From positions 1-8,814 of the forward strand of contig JAJQCX010000041.1 of the NCBI GenBank assembly GCA_021202495.1: a stretch of DNA of 8,814 nucleotides. The letters run 5' to 3'. How positions within the stretch are numbered: the first letter of the stretch is position 1; each line of letters opens with the position of its first letter. A model generated the notes under the pieces. The model saw only the letters and a list, made by a program, of their open reading frames with translations, made no database searches and was not told where the DNA came from. The stretch is from Clostridia bacterium. Lineage in GTDB: Bacteria; Bacillota; Clostridia; UMGS1883. Below, piece after piece: positions 1-6,720 of the stretch. The position numbers were made by a program, and so were the translations under genes.

Positions 1-455
1 AAATCCGCGGCCTCGACAAACAAGCCGAAATCAATCAATCCCTTGTCAAGCCTTTCGGCGACGTCGGTTCCGTTGCCGCTGAAAAGGTGAAAGCGTATGT
101 CGTAGCCCTCATCGACTATTTTTTTCGCGGTTTTGGCGACAATGCGCATACCGTCCGTTTCGCCGCCGCCTATGTAAACATCGCCGCTGACGCTTACGTC
201 CGACGATGTAATTTCCGATTCTGTTTTTTCGACAAGCCCCACAATTTCCTCGGCGCGTTTGCGTAGTATCATTCCCTCGTCGGTGAGCGTTATGCGCCTG
301 TTTCCGCGAATAAAAAGCTTCTTGCCGAGTTCGTCCTCCAAATCCATAAGCTGGCGCGACAATGTCGGCTGACTGATGTGCAGCACCTCCGACGCTCCCA
401 ATATGCTCTCCTCCCGCGCCACGGCAAGAAAATATCTCAATACCCGAATTTCCAA
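1..455 (-). CDS. LysR-type transcriptional regulator, N-terminal part (cut by window edge)
   Basis: This gene reads leftward and leaves the window, so only the first 151 codons are present. It opens with the winged helix-turn-helix of the LysR family: residues 1-60 contain RVLRYFLAVAREESI, then HISQPTLSRQL (recognition helix) and ELGKKLFIR, the usual order. From about residue 92 the start of the periplasmic-binding-protein-like effector domain is visible (GDVYIGGGE). I place the start at the TTG at 455-453. A GGAGG at 464-468 lies 8 bases upstream of it, and LysR proteins of this type normally begin ME(I/L)RVLRYF. The in-frame ATG at 470 would put that ribosome site inside the gene and has none of its own. 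The gene is divergent from the ligase/exporter operon at 590, so it probably controls that operon and itself. The effector is unknown. Confidence 0.93.
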   Translation of the reverse strand, partial: MEIRVLRYFLAVAREESILGASEVLHISQPTLSRQLMDLEDELGKKLFIRGNRRITLTDEGMILRKRAEEIVGLVEKTESEITSSDVSVSGDVYIGGGETDGMRIVAKTAKKIVDEGYDIRFHLFSGNGTDVAERLDKGLIDFGLFVEAAD

Positions 456-483
456 CGCTACCGCCTCCATTAAATTTTACTTT

Positions 484-512
484 ATAATATCATAAATTCA
501 TATAACCGTCAA
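484..512 (-). promoter_or_regulatory. Sigma-A promoter of the LysR gene
   Basis: On the minus strand a -35 box TTGACG (507-512) and a -10 box TATTAT (484-489) are separated by exactly 17 bases and point at the LysR start about 30 bases away. It stands back to back with the promoter of the divergent operon. Confidence 0.75.
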
Positions 513-539
513 GCATATAATTCTATTTGATATAAGTAT
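513..539. promoter_or_regulatory. Possible LysR-regulator operator between the divergent promoters
   Basis: This AT-rich stretch lies between the two divergent -35 boxes, where LysR-type regulators usually bind. It contains ATAATTCTATTTGAT, a loose 4-7-4 dyad of the T-N11-A kind. The symmetry is weak, so the assignment rests mainly on position. Confidence 0.3.
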
Positions 540-568
540 TTGACATTAAAGACGTGCTTCGTTATACT
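540..568 (+). promoter_or_regulatory. Sigma-A promoter of the ligase/exporter operon
   Basis: TTGACA (540-545), a 17-base spacer and TATACT (563-568) form a near-consensus promoter. The ribosome site AAAGGAGG (574-581) follows almost at once, so the leader is very short, and the ATG comes 8 bases later. Confidence 0.85.
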
Positions 569-589
569 TGAGCAAAGGAGGCAAGTGAC

Positions 590-1921
590 ATGGATATAAA
601 ATTATTGCCCGAAATATATCGCTCAAAGAAAAACGCAGAGCTCTCTTACGAAAAAATGCAAGAGCTTCAAAAACGCTCGCTTTCAAGGCTTCTTATGTAT
701 GCTTACGAAAATTCGCAATACTACCGCGAAAGCTTTAACAAGGCGGGAATAAACGCGGAAAACATTTTAGAGCTTCCGCTTTCCGCTTTTCCGACAATCG
801 ACAAGGGCATATTGATGGATAATTTCGATACCATCGTAACAGAGGGCGATTTGACGCAAAAAGAACTTGCCGAATTTGACAAAAACGCCGCGCTCGACGA
901 AAAGCTGTTTAAGAAAAAATATCACATCGTTCATTCATCGGGCAGCACCGGCAATCCGAAATATTTTGTGTATGACAAGCGCGCATGGAATGCTATGCTT
1001 GCGGGCATGATACGGGCGGCATTATGGGGAATGAGCATACCGCAGATGATAAAATTCATTGCAAAGCGACCGAGAATTTTATACGTCGCCGCAACCGACG
1101 GGCGCTACGGCGGAGCTATGGCAGTCGGCGACGGAATACAAGGCTGCGGCGCAAAACAGCTCTTTTTGGATGTCAACACACCGCTTTGCGATTGGATTGA
1201 CAAAATACAAGAATTTCAACCCGACATGATTGTCGGCTATCCGTCCGCCGTGAAAATTGCCTCCGAGCTTGCAAGCGAGGGTAAAATATCGGTTGATGTC
1301 AAAAGGGTTGTTTCCTGCGGCGAGTCACTTGGCGCGGGGCTGCGGGAATATATACATAAGGCGTTTGACGCGGAGGTGATAAATTTTTACGGTGCGAGCG
1401 AATCAATCGCTTTGGGCGTTGAGGATGAGAAATCCGACGGGATGTATTTATTTGACGATATGAACGTGATTGAGGTTGAGAACGGGAATATGTATCTCAC
1501 GGTGCTTTATAACTACGCCCAGCCGCTCATACGATACAAACTCTCCGACAATATCACACTTAAAGCTCCCGACACGCGCTATCCGTTTACGCGCTCTGAA
1601 AGCATTATGGGGCGCGACGAGGACATCATGTGGTTTGACGACGGACGCGGCGGCAAAGAATTTCTGCATCCGCTTGCGATAGAGGGCTTTTGCATTGACG
1701 GACTTTTGGACTATCAATTCCGCAAAATTTCAAATTCGGAGTTTGAAATTCTCGCGGAGGTGTCGGATATTGACAAGCGTGATTTTGTGATAAAAGAATT
1801 GCTGAGCCAAATGCGCGCGATACTCGATAAAAAGCAGCTTTCGCACATCCGCTTTGAAGTAAAATTGACCTCTGGCATTGCGCCCAATCCGAAAACGGGC
1901 AAGAAAGCATTGGTGATATAA
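590..1921 (+). CDS. PaaK-like adenylate-forming enzyme (phenylacetate-CoA ligase / CapK family)
   Basis: This 443-residue soluble protein belongs to the ANL superfamily of adenylating enzymes, in the branch of PaaK (phenylacetate-CoA ligase) and CapK, and has the usual length. It should activate a carboxylic acid with ATP to an acyl-adenylate and pass it to CoA or another acceptor. The phosphate-binding motif SSGSTGNPK lies at residues 116-124. The YGASE motif is near 267-271, and the ribose-binding region carries RYKLSD near 315-320 and GRDED near 341-345. The C-terminal PNPKTGKK near 432-439 supplies the expected catalytic lysine, so all core motifs are present. ATG with AAAGGAGG 8 bases upstream sets the start. 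It is the first gene of an operon with the LysE-type exporter, opposite a LysR regulator. The substrate cannot be read; an aromatic or short-chain acid is a guess from the family. Confidence 0.9.
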   Translation: MDIKLLPEIYRSKKNAELSYEKMQELQKRSLSRLLMYAYENSQYYRESFNKAGINAENILELPLSAFPTIDKGILMDNFDTIVTEGDLTQKELAEFDKNAALDEKLFKKKYHIVHSSGSTGNPKYFVYDKRAWNAMLAGMIRAALWGMSIPQMIKFIAKRPRILYVAATDGRYGGAMAVGDGIQGCGAKQLFLDVNTPLCDWIDKIQEFQPDMIVGYPSAVKIASELASEGKISVDVKRVVSCGESLGAGLREYIHKAFDAEVINFYGASESIALGVEDEKSDGMYLFDDMNVIEVENGNMYLTVLYNYAQPLIRYKLSDNITLKAPDTRYPFTRSESIMGRDEDIMWFDDGRGGKEFLHPLAIEGFCIDGLLDYQFRKISNSEFEILAEVSDIDKRDFVIKELLSQMRAILDKKQLSHIRFEVKLTSGIAPNPKTGKKALVI

Positions 1922-1922
1922 A

Positions 1923-2531
1923 ATGTTTAAGGGGCTTTTGATAGGGCTTGTATTCGGCGTGCCGATAGGCGCGGTCGGCGCGCTAACCGTTCGGCGCACG
2001 ATTGAAAGCGGCTTTTTTGCGGGGCTTCTTTCGGGGCTCGGATGTTCCGCGGCGGATTTGCTCTATTCTTGTATCAGCGTTTTTTCGCTGACCTTTATTT
2101 CGGATTTTCTTTTGCAATACCAATGCCCGATAAGCATTATAGGCGGATTGATTGTGATTGTGATGGGACTTTCGGCAATAAAAAGTCCGCAAACCGCAAA
2201 GGCGGAAAATGCGGACGGCGGCAAGCTTGCCGCCATGTTTATATCGTCATTTTGCATTGCGATAACAAATCCCGCGACGATTGTGACATTTATCACGGCT
2301 TTTTCAATCTTTGAGGTCGGCAGTATAGAAACGATTTCGCAAGGTCTATTCTTAATAAGCGGAATATTTATCGGAACGCTCATTTGGTGGCTTGTTATCT
2401 CGCTTGTATTCGGTTTTTTGCGCCGCCGTATTACAGATGGGCAGATTGCGGTGATAAACCGCGTTCTCGGCGCGGCGGTTATGTGCTTTGGGATTGTTGT
2501 TATTGTGAGGGCGGTGAATATGCTTGTATGA
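1923..2531 (+). CDS. LysE/RhtB-family transporter
   Basis: This 202-residue, very hydrophobic protein has about six membrane-spanning segments (roughly residues 4-26, 36-60, 68-88, 105-128, 141-165 and 178-199). The N-terminal half has the family signature: GVPIGAVGALTVRR, then GLLSGLGCSAADLLY. A conserved NPAT lies in the fourth segment. LysE/RhtB proteins export amino acids or related small metabolites at the cytoplasmic membrane. The ATG follows the ligase stop codon after a single base and has no strong ribosome site (only GGTGAT inside the preceding gene), so translational coupling is likely. The context suggests export of the ligase's substrate, product or a related toxic acid, under control of the divergent LysR protein. 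That role is inference; the family call is firm. Confidence 0.9.
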   Translation: MFKGLLIGLVFGVPIGAVGALTVRRTIESGFFAGLLSGLGCSAADLLYSCISVFSLTFISDFLLQYQCPISIIGGLIVIVMGLSAIKSPQTAKAENADGGKLAAMFISSFCIAITNPATIVTFITAFSIFEVGSIETISQGLFLISGIFIGTLIWWLVISLVFGFLRRRITDGQIAVINRVLGAAVMCFGIVVIVRAVNMLV

Positions 2532-2586
2532 GAGATGTTCATCATTTGATGAGAAATCATGGACGACAGATACAATTCATTGAATA

Positions 2587-2773
2587 TTTCGTAACAGTTC
2601 AGTCGCTTTGCGGATGAACACGGGGACAAGTTCCGCTTTTCCATGTAAACCTCTTTTCACATCGCGCGTTTACGTTTACGTCCGCCTGCGGAGGGCTACC
2701 ACGAAAGAGAAGTCAAAAACACAAGGCTTCGCTTTGGTTTGAACGAGTCTTTGTTGGCTGAACTGTTATGAAA
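2587..2773. mobile_element. 187-bp inverted-repeat element (MITE-like)
   Basis: The left end TTTCGTAACAGTTCAG (2587-2602) and the right end CTGAACTGTTATGAAA (2758-2773) are reverse complements at 15 of 16 positions. The interior encodes nothing convincing and contains small hairpins, for example TCCGC-CT-GCGGA at 2681-2692. The left 52 bases recur at the right edge of the window, so it belongs to a dispersed family. No clear target-site duplication is visible. With the terminator and promoter that follow, it fills the 339-base gap between the exporter and the hydrolase gene. Confidence 0.6.
2591..2642 (+). repeat. Dispersed repeat, copy A
   Basis: These 52 bases match 8758-8809 at 48 positions, in the same orientation. 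This copy is degenerate: its first hairpin (GTTCAGTCGC / GCGGATGAAC) has a mismatch and a wobble, whereas the right-hand copy is a perfect palindrome. It forms the left end of the inverted-repeat element. Confidence 0.85.
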
Positions 2774-2807
2774 AACGAAGTCTGTATTAAAAACGGGCTT
2801 CGTTTTT
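2771..2807 (+). terminator. Intrinsic terminator between the exporter operon and the hydrolase gene
   Basis: AAAAACGAAG (2771-2780) pairs perfectly with CTTCGTTTTT (2798-2807), extendable inward with wobbles, around an A-rich loop. The T-run continues to 2808. The matching A-run on the other side lets it act in both directions. It probably ends readthrough from the ligase/exporter operon. Confidence 0.8.
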
Positions 2808-2809
2808 TC

Positions 2810-2838
2810 TTGCATGGAATACGATTATATGCTATACT
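2810..2838 (+). promoter_or_regulatory. Sigma-A promoter of the GH127-type gene
   Basis: TTGCAT (2810-2815), a 17-base spacer and TATACT (2833-2838). An upstream in-frame ATG (2814) lies inside the -35 box and therefore would not be in the transcript, which supports the GTG at 2871 as the true start. Confidence 0.7.
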
Positions 2839-2870
2839 TGTTCTCGACTGAAATAACGGGAGGTTTTGGC

Positions 2871-4649
2871 GTGAAAGAGACGTTAAAGGGTACATATGCG
2901 CGGCTTGGCAGCGTGATTTTGAATAAAAACGGACGATTTTTTGAAAATCGGGAGCGGGATTTGGAATATTTGAGGCTGCTTGACTGCAACAGAATGCTTT
3001 ATAATTTCAGAGCGGCGTTCGGGGTTGAAAATAAGTGCGAGCCGCTTGGCGGCTGGGAGGAGCCGAAGGGGCTGCTGCGTGGGCACAGCACGGGGCACTT
3101 TCTTTCGGCGTTGGCGCTCGCTTATGACGCGACGGGCGAGGAAATTTTTAAGGAGAAGATGGATTACATCGTTTCAGAGCTGCGGAAACTGCAAAAAATG
3201 TGCGGCGGAAGAGCGCGCGATTTTGTGACAAAAGCAAGCTTGGAAAACCCCGGTGAGGAGCTTTGGAGCCGCGACGTGTCGTGCTGGGGAGAGGGCTTTT
3301 TAAGCGCGTATTCGCCGGATCAATTTGCGCTCCTTGAATTGGGCGTGAAATACAATAAAATTTGGGCTCCGTATTACACTCTCCATAAAATAATGGCGGG
3401 TTTGACGGACTGCTATACGCGCGGGAAAAACGATGAGGCGCTCGAATGCGTGATTGGAATTGCCGATTGGGTAAACGACAGGCTTTCGGCACTTGACGCG
3501 GAAAAACGCAAAGAAATGTGGAGCCTATACATCGCGGGTGAATTTGGCGGTATTGCGACGACCCTGACCGAGCTTTACGAAATAACGGGCGATGTAAAAC
3601 ACCTGCAAACCGCGAAAATGTTTGACAATGACAACATCTTCCCGCCGCTCTCTCGCGGGGAGGACGCGATAGCAAACCGCCACGCAAATCAGCACATTCC
3701 GCAGGCGTTGGGCGCGCTTGAGGAATACCTTGCGACGGGAGAGAGCTATTATTACGACATAGGCAAAAACTTTTTCGACATTGTGACACAAAATCACATG
3801 TATTCTATCGGCGGCGTGGGGCAAGCGGAGAGCTTTCGCGACAGTAAAAAGCTTGCGGCAAACATCAAGGGCGCGACAAACTGCGAAACGTGCGCGGCGT
3901 ACAACATGATGAAAACGGCAAGACTGCTTTATTCCCTTGACCCGACAAACGCGAAGTACATGGACTATTACGAGCGTGCGATGATAAATCAAATTCTCGC
4001 GTCGCAGTCGCCCGAAGTTACGCCCTTTCGGCACAACGGCGTGACATATATGCTGCCGATAGGTCCGGGGGCGGAAAAGGAATATTCCGACGATTATCAA
4101 AACTTCACCTGCTGCCACGGAACGGGAATGGAAAACCACGTGAAATATCAGGACGCGTCGTTTTTTGAAACGGAGGACGCGGTTTTCGTCAATCAATACA
4201 TTCCGTCGCGACTTGCCGGCGAAACTGAAATTGCGATTGACATTGATTTTCCGCGCTCTGAGGGAACAATAACCGTGAGCGGGGCGAAAGACAGACGAAT
4301 TTATTTCCGCGTTCCGACGTGGACGGAAAACCCGTTTGATCTTCCGATGGAGGGAAGGTATGCTTATCTTGACCACAAGGGCGGCGAGATTGAAACGGTC
4401 AATGTGAAATTTGACTATTCCGTAAGGCTTGAGTTTACTCCCGATGAGCTTGACGAAAAAAGAATAGCATCTGTACTTTGCGGCCCGTTTGTTATGGTCA
4501 CGGCGGACGACAGAGAAGAATTTATTACGATAAAAAATGACTTCGTTGCGGATGAAAATGAGGTCAAGCTTTGGAATGACGGATTGGAATTTATACCGAT
4601 GTATAAAATGCACGGGAGGAAATATCATACATATTTCATAATTGAATAA
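2871..4649 (+). CDS. GH127/DUF1680-family glycoside hydrolase (beta-L-arabinofuranosidase-like)
   Basis: I start this 592-residue protein at GTG 2871, 7 bases after GGGAGG (2858-2863). It has no signal peptide, so it acts on imported oligosaccharides in the cytoplasm. The family (HypBA1 of Bifidobacterium longum) releases beta-L-arabinofuranose with a cysteine nucleophile held in a zinc site. The site is complete here: NCETC gives Glu339 and Cys341, FTCCHGTGMENH gives Cys414 (nucleophile) and Cys415, and GGVGQAESF gives a candidate acid/base Glu320. These positions nearly coincide with HypBA1 numbering (322, 338, 340, 417, 418, from memory). The (alpha/alpha)6 barrel region contains WAPYYTLHKIMAGL, typical of DUF1680. 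GH146 and other DUF1680 branches are alternatives, so the exact sugar is uncertain. No transporter or other hydrolase adjoins it, and no obvious terminator separates it from the element before sigG. Confidence 0.88.
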   Translation: MKETLKGTYARLGSVILNKNGRFFENRERDLEYLRLLDCNRMLYNFRAAFGVENKCEPLGGWEEPKGLLRGHSTGHFLSALALAYDATGEEIFKEKMDYIVSELRKLQKMCGGRARDFVTKASLENPGEELWSRDVSCWGEGFLSAYSPDQFALLELGVKYNKIWAPYYTLHKIMAGLTDCYTRGKNDEALECVIGIADWVNDRLSALDAEKRKEMWSLYIAGEFGGIATTLTELYEITGDVKHLQTAKMFDNDNIFPPLSRGEDAIANRHANQHIPQALGALEEYLATGESYYYDIGKNFFDIVTQNHMYSIGGVGQAESFRDSKKLAANIKGATNCETCAAYNMMKTARLLYSLDPTNAKYMDYYERAMINQILASQSPEVTPFRHNGVTYMLPIGPGAEKEYSDDYQNFTCCHGTGMENHVKYQDASFFETEDAVFVNQYIPSRLAGETEIAIDIDFPRSEGTITVSGAKDRRIYFRVPTWTENPFDLPMEGRYAYLDHKGGEIETVNVKFDYSVRLEFTPDELDEKRIASVLCGPFVMVTADDREEFITIKNDFVADENEVKLWNDGLEFIPMYKMHGRKYHTYFIIE

Positions 4650-4675
4650 ATAAAAAGCTCCGTGGGAAAGATTGT

Positions 4676-4797
4676 AAGGAAGCACTGATTAATCATGGTG
4701 CGTGTATCGCGCAGTCGGATTTTTGGACAAAATGACGGAAAAGACGCAAGCGAGACATGCGCCAAGCCGTTAGGCGTTAATTAATCAGTGATTCCTT
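4676..4797. mobile_element. 122-bp inverted-repeat element (MITE-like) in front of sigG
   Basis: The ends AAGGAAGCACTGATTAATCA (4676-4695) and TAATTAATCAGTGATTCCTT (4778-4797) are reverse complements at 18 of 20 positions. The interior is non-coding. It differs in sequence from the element at 2587-2773. It fills most of the gap between the hydrolase and sigG and ends 16 bases before the sigG ribosome site. No clear target duplication is seen. It could be a miniature transposable element or a large RNA hairpin. The call rests on the end repeats alone. Confidence 0.65.
4704..4734 (+). promoter_or_regulatory. Possible sigma-F-type promoter for sigG inside the element
   Basis: GTATC (4704-4708), 16 bases and GGACAAAATG (4725-4734) resemble the Bacillus sigma-F pattern GYWTA-N16-GGNNANANTA, with one mismatch in each fixed part. 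sigG is a sigma-F target in known spore formers, and the motif points at it with a leader of about 80 bases. Chance resemblance is possible. Confidence 0.35.
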
Positions 4798-4827
4798 GAT
4801 ATATCTTTCTTACGGAGGCTTTTTTTG

Positions 4828-5601
4828 ATGATAAATAAGGTCGAAATTTGCGGTGTGAACACGGCGAAGCTGCCGGTGCTGTCATTTGATGAAAAGGAAG
4901 AGCTATTCGATAAAATAGAGCAGGGCGACAAGGATGCGCGTGAAAAATTCATAAAGGGAAATTTGCGGCTTGTTTTGAGCATAATAGGAAGATTTTCAAA
5001 CAGAGGGGAAAACGCGGACGATTTGTTTCAGGTGGGGTGCATCGGGCTCATAAAGGCGCTCGATAATTTTGACCGTACACAGGGCGTGCAATTTTCAACA
5101 TATGCCGTGCCGATGATAATAGGGGAAATTCGTCGGTATTTGAGAGATTACACGGCGGTGAGGGTGTCGCGCTCGCTGCGCGATACGGCGTACCGTGCGC
5201 TCAAGATAAAGGAGGAAATAACGGCAAAACAGGGCAAGGAGGCGACGATTGAGCAGATTGCTAAGGAGCTTGACAAGCCAAAGGAGGAAATTGTGCTTGC
5301 GCTCGACGCGATAACCGAGCCTGTGAGCCTGTTTGAGCCGATATATCACGACGGAGGCGACGCCGTTTATGTGATGGATCAGATTTCGGACGAAAAGAGC
5401 AGCGACGAAAACTGGATTGAGCACATAACGCTGAAAGAGGCGATGGAGCACTTGACCGATAAGGAAAAGCAAATACTCGATTTGCGCTTTTTCCGCGGAA
5501 AGACGCAGACCGAGGTCGCGGACGAGGTCGGCATAAGTCAGGCGCAGGTGTCGCGGCTTGAAAAGAGCGCGATAAACAGAATGAAAAAGTACTGCGAATA
5601 A
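4828..5601 (+). CDS. sigG: RNA polymerase sporulation sigma factor SigG
   Basis: This 257-residue protein is the late forespore-specific sigma factor, made in the forespore under sigma-F and active after engulfment. The N-terminus INKVEICGVNTAKLPVL is diagnostic of SigG and separates it from SigF. Region 2 (about residues 46-120) carries GNLRLVLSII, ENADDLFQVGCIGLIKALDNFD and FSTYAVPMIIGEIRRYLRD. Region 3 includes VRVSRSLRDTAY, and region 4 ends in the helix-turn-helix TQTEVADEVGISQAQVSRLEKSA. Length is normal for the family. I chose ATG 4828, 9 bases from GGAGG (4814-4818). A TTG directly before it (4825) is also possible, but SigG proteins begin M-I/Q-NKVEICG. In many spore formers sigG follows spoIIGA-sigE; here its upstream neighbour is a glycosidase and a repeat element. 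It converges on mnmA. Confidence 0.97.
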   Translation: MINKVEICGVNTAKLPVLSFDEKEELFDKIEQGDKDAREKFIKGNLRLVLSIIGRFSNRGENADDLFQVGCIGLIKALDNFDRTQGVQFSTYAVPMIIGEIRRYLRDYTAVRVSRSLRDTAYRALKIKEEITAKQGKEATIEQIAKELDKPKEEIVLALDAITEPVSLFEPIYHDGGDAVYVMDQISDEKSSDENWIEHITLKEAMEHLTDKEKQILDLRFFRGKTQTEVADEVGISQAQVSRLEKSAINRMKKYCE

Positions 5602-5604
5602 GAT

Positions 5605-5640
5605 AAAAAAAGAGCCGATTGATTATAAAATCGGCTCTTT
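5605..5640 (-). terminator. Terminator shared by converging sigG and mnmA
   Basis: AAAGAGCCGATT (5609-5620) pairs perfectly over 12 bases with AATCGGCTCTTT (5629-5640) around an 8-base loop. On the minus strand the stem is followed by a run of T (complement of 5605-5611), making it strong for mnmA. On the plus strand only the Ts of the stem are present, so it is weaker for sigG. The mnmA stop codon lies in the loop. Confidence 0.85.
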
Positions 5641-6720
5641 GAAGCTTTCTGTGATTGTGCCGCCGCCGATGACAGTGTCGCCGTTGTAGAGGACGACGCG
5701 CTGACCCTTTGTTATGGCGCGTTGGGGTATGTCGAAGGTGACGGAAATTTCATCCTCGCCTGTTTGAATGACGGTTGCGGGCTGCTCTGCGTGGCGGTAG
5801 CGTATTTTCGCCGCGACGCGCATGGGGGATGAGATGTCCTTGACGGAAATGAGATTTATGTCGTTCGCGGTGAGGCTGCGGGAAAAAAGGTCTTTGTTTT
5901 CGGCAAGCATCACGGTGTTTGCGTCGGGGTTGATTGCGGCGACGTAGAGCGGCTGCGGGGCGGAAATGCCCAAGCCCTTGCGCTGACCCACAGTGTAGCG
6001 AATGATGCCTTTGTGCGTGCCAAGCTTGCTGCCGTTGGTGTCGATAAAATCGCCCTCGGGAAACGTTTTGCCGGTGAAGCGTTCAATAAACGCGGCATAG
6101 TCGCCGTCAGGGACAAAGCAAATGTCCTGACTGTCGTGCTTTTTGGCGTTGACAAAGCCGTGTTCTGAAGCAATGGCGCGAACCTCCGGTTTTGTCAAAT
6201 CTCCGAGCGGGAAAATTATGTGTGAAAGCTGCTCTTGTGTGAGAGAATAGAGAACATAGCTTTGATCCTTTGCGGGATCAAGAGCTTTTTTCAAAAAAAA
6301 GCGTTTTGAGGCTTCGTCATACGAAACGCGGGCGTAGTGACCTGTTACGATATAGTCGTAGTCAAGCTCCTTTGCGCGTTGGAAGAGCCTTTCAAATTTG
6401 AGATAGCGGTTGCAGTCGATACAGGGGTTGGGTGTGAGAGCGTTTTCGTAGCAGGAGATGAATTTGTCGACGACTTTTTCGCGGAAATCGTCCTTGAAAT
6501 TGAAAACGTAGTGAGGCATACCGAGGGAAAAGGCGACGCTTTTCGCGTCCTCTACGTCGTCAAGCGAACAGCAGGTGTGCTCATTTGTAAGACCAATCTC
6601 AGGATTGTCGAAAAGCTTCATCGTGACGCCGATGCAGGAATAACCCTGCGATTTCATAAGATATGCCGCGACGGAGGAGTCTACCCCTCCGCTCATGGCG
6701 ATAATTGCTCTTTTGTTCAA
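5623..6720 (-). CDS. mnmA: tRNA-specific 2-thiouridylase MnmA
   Basis: The 365-residue enzyme makes 2-thiouridine at wobble U34 of tRNAs for Lys, Glu and Gln, activating the base with ATP and taking persulfide sulfur from a cysteine desulfurase relay. The PP-loop SGGVDSS lies at residues 10-16. The two catalytic cysteines are Cys100 in TPNPCIDCN and Cys201 in DICFVPDGDY. GHYARV near 127-132 and DQSYVLYSL near 152-160 are typical tRNA- and ATP-site segments, and VGQRKGLGIS opens the central domain. Length fits the family. The start is TTG 6720, justified by TAAGGAGG (6729-6736) at 8 bases. The TTG overlaps the hydE stop as TTGA, so the two genes are co-transcribed and probably translationally coupled. 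The stop lies inside the terminator hairpin. No cysteine desulfurase gene is nearby. Confidence 0.97.
   Translation of the reverse strand: MNKRAIIAMSGGVDSSVAAYLMKSQGYSCIGVTMKLFDNPEIGLTNEHTCCSLDDVEDAKSVAFSLGMPHYVFNFKDDFREKVVDKFISCYENALTPNPCIDCNRYLKFERLFQRAKELDYDYIVTGHYARVSYDEASKRFFLKKALDPAKDQSYVLYSLTQEQLSHIIFPLGDLTKPEVRAIASEHGFVNAKKHDSQDICFVPDGDYAAFIERFTGKTFPEGDFIDTNGSKLGTHKGIIRYTVGQRKGLGISAPQPLYVAAINPDANTVMLAENKDLFSRSLTANDINLISVKDISSPMRVAAKIRYRHAEQPATVIQTGEDEISVTFDIPQRAITKGQRVVLYNGDTVIGGGTITESFKEPIL

Noticed and set aside
2539..2552. Small palindrome TCATCA-TT-TGATGA just after the LysE-type gene as a terminator
   Set aside because: Weak stem, two-base loop and no T-run after it. The terminator at 2771-2807 is much better.
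2063..2644. Minus-strand open frame of 193 codons opposite the LysE-type gene
   Set aside because: Opposite a real membrane protein gene; no SD and no motifs.
2592..2648. The repeat stays open in one frame in both copies (QFSRFA-x-EHGDK)
   Set aside because: In copy A it is only 17 codons between two stops without a start at the front. The palindromic structure explains the conservation better than coding does.
2814..2870. In-frame ATG at 2814 as start of the GH127-type gene
   Set aside because: It falls within the -35 box of a good promoter and has no SD, while GTG 2871 has GGGAGG 7 bases upstream.
3525..4685. Long open frame of 386 codons on the minus strand, antisense to the GH127-type gene
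   Set aside because: The product is Arg/Val/His-rich without recognisable motifs, there is no SD, and the opposite strand has complete catalytic motifs. It is a codon-bias shadow.
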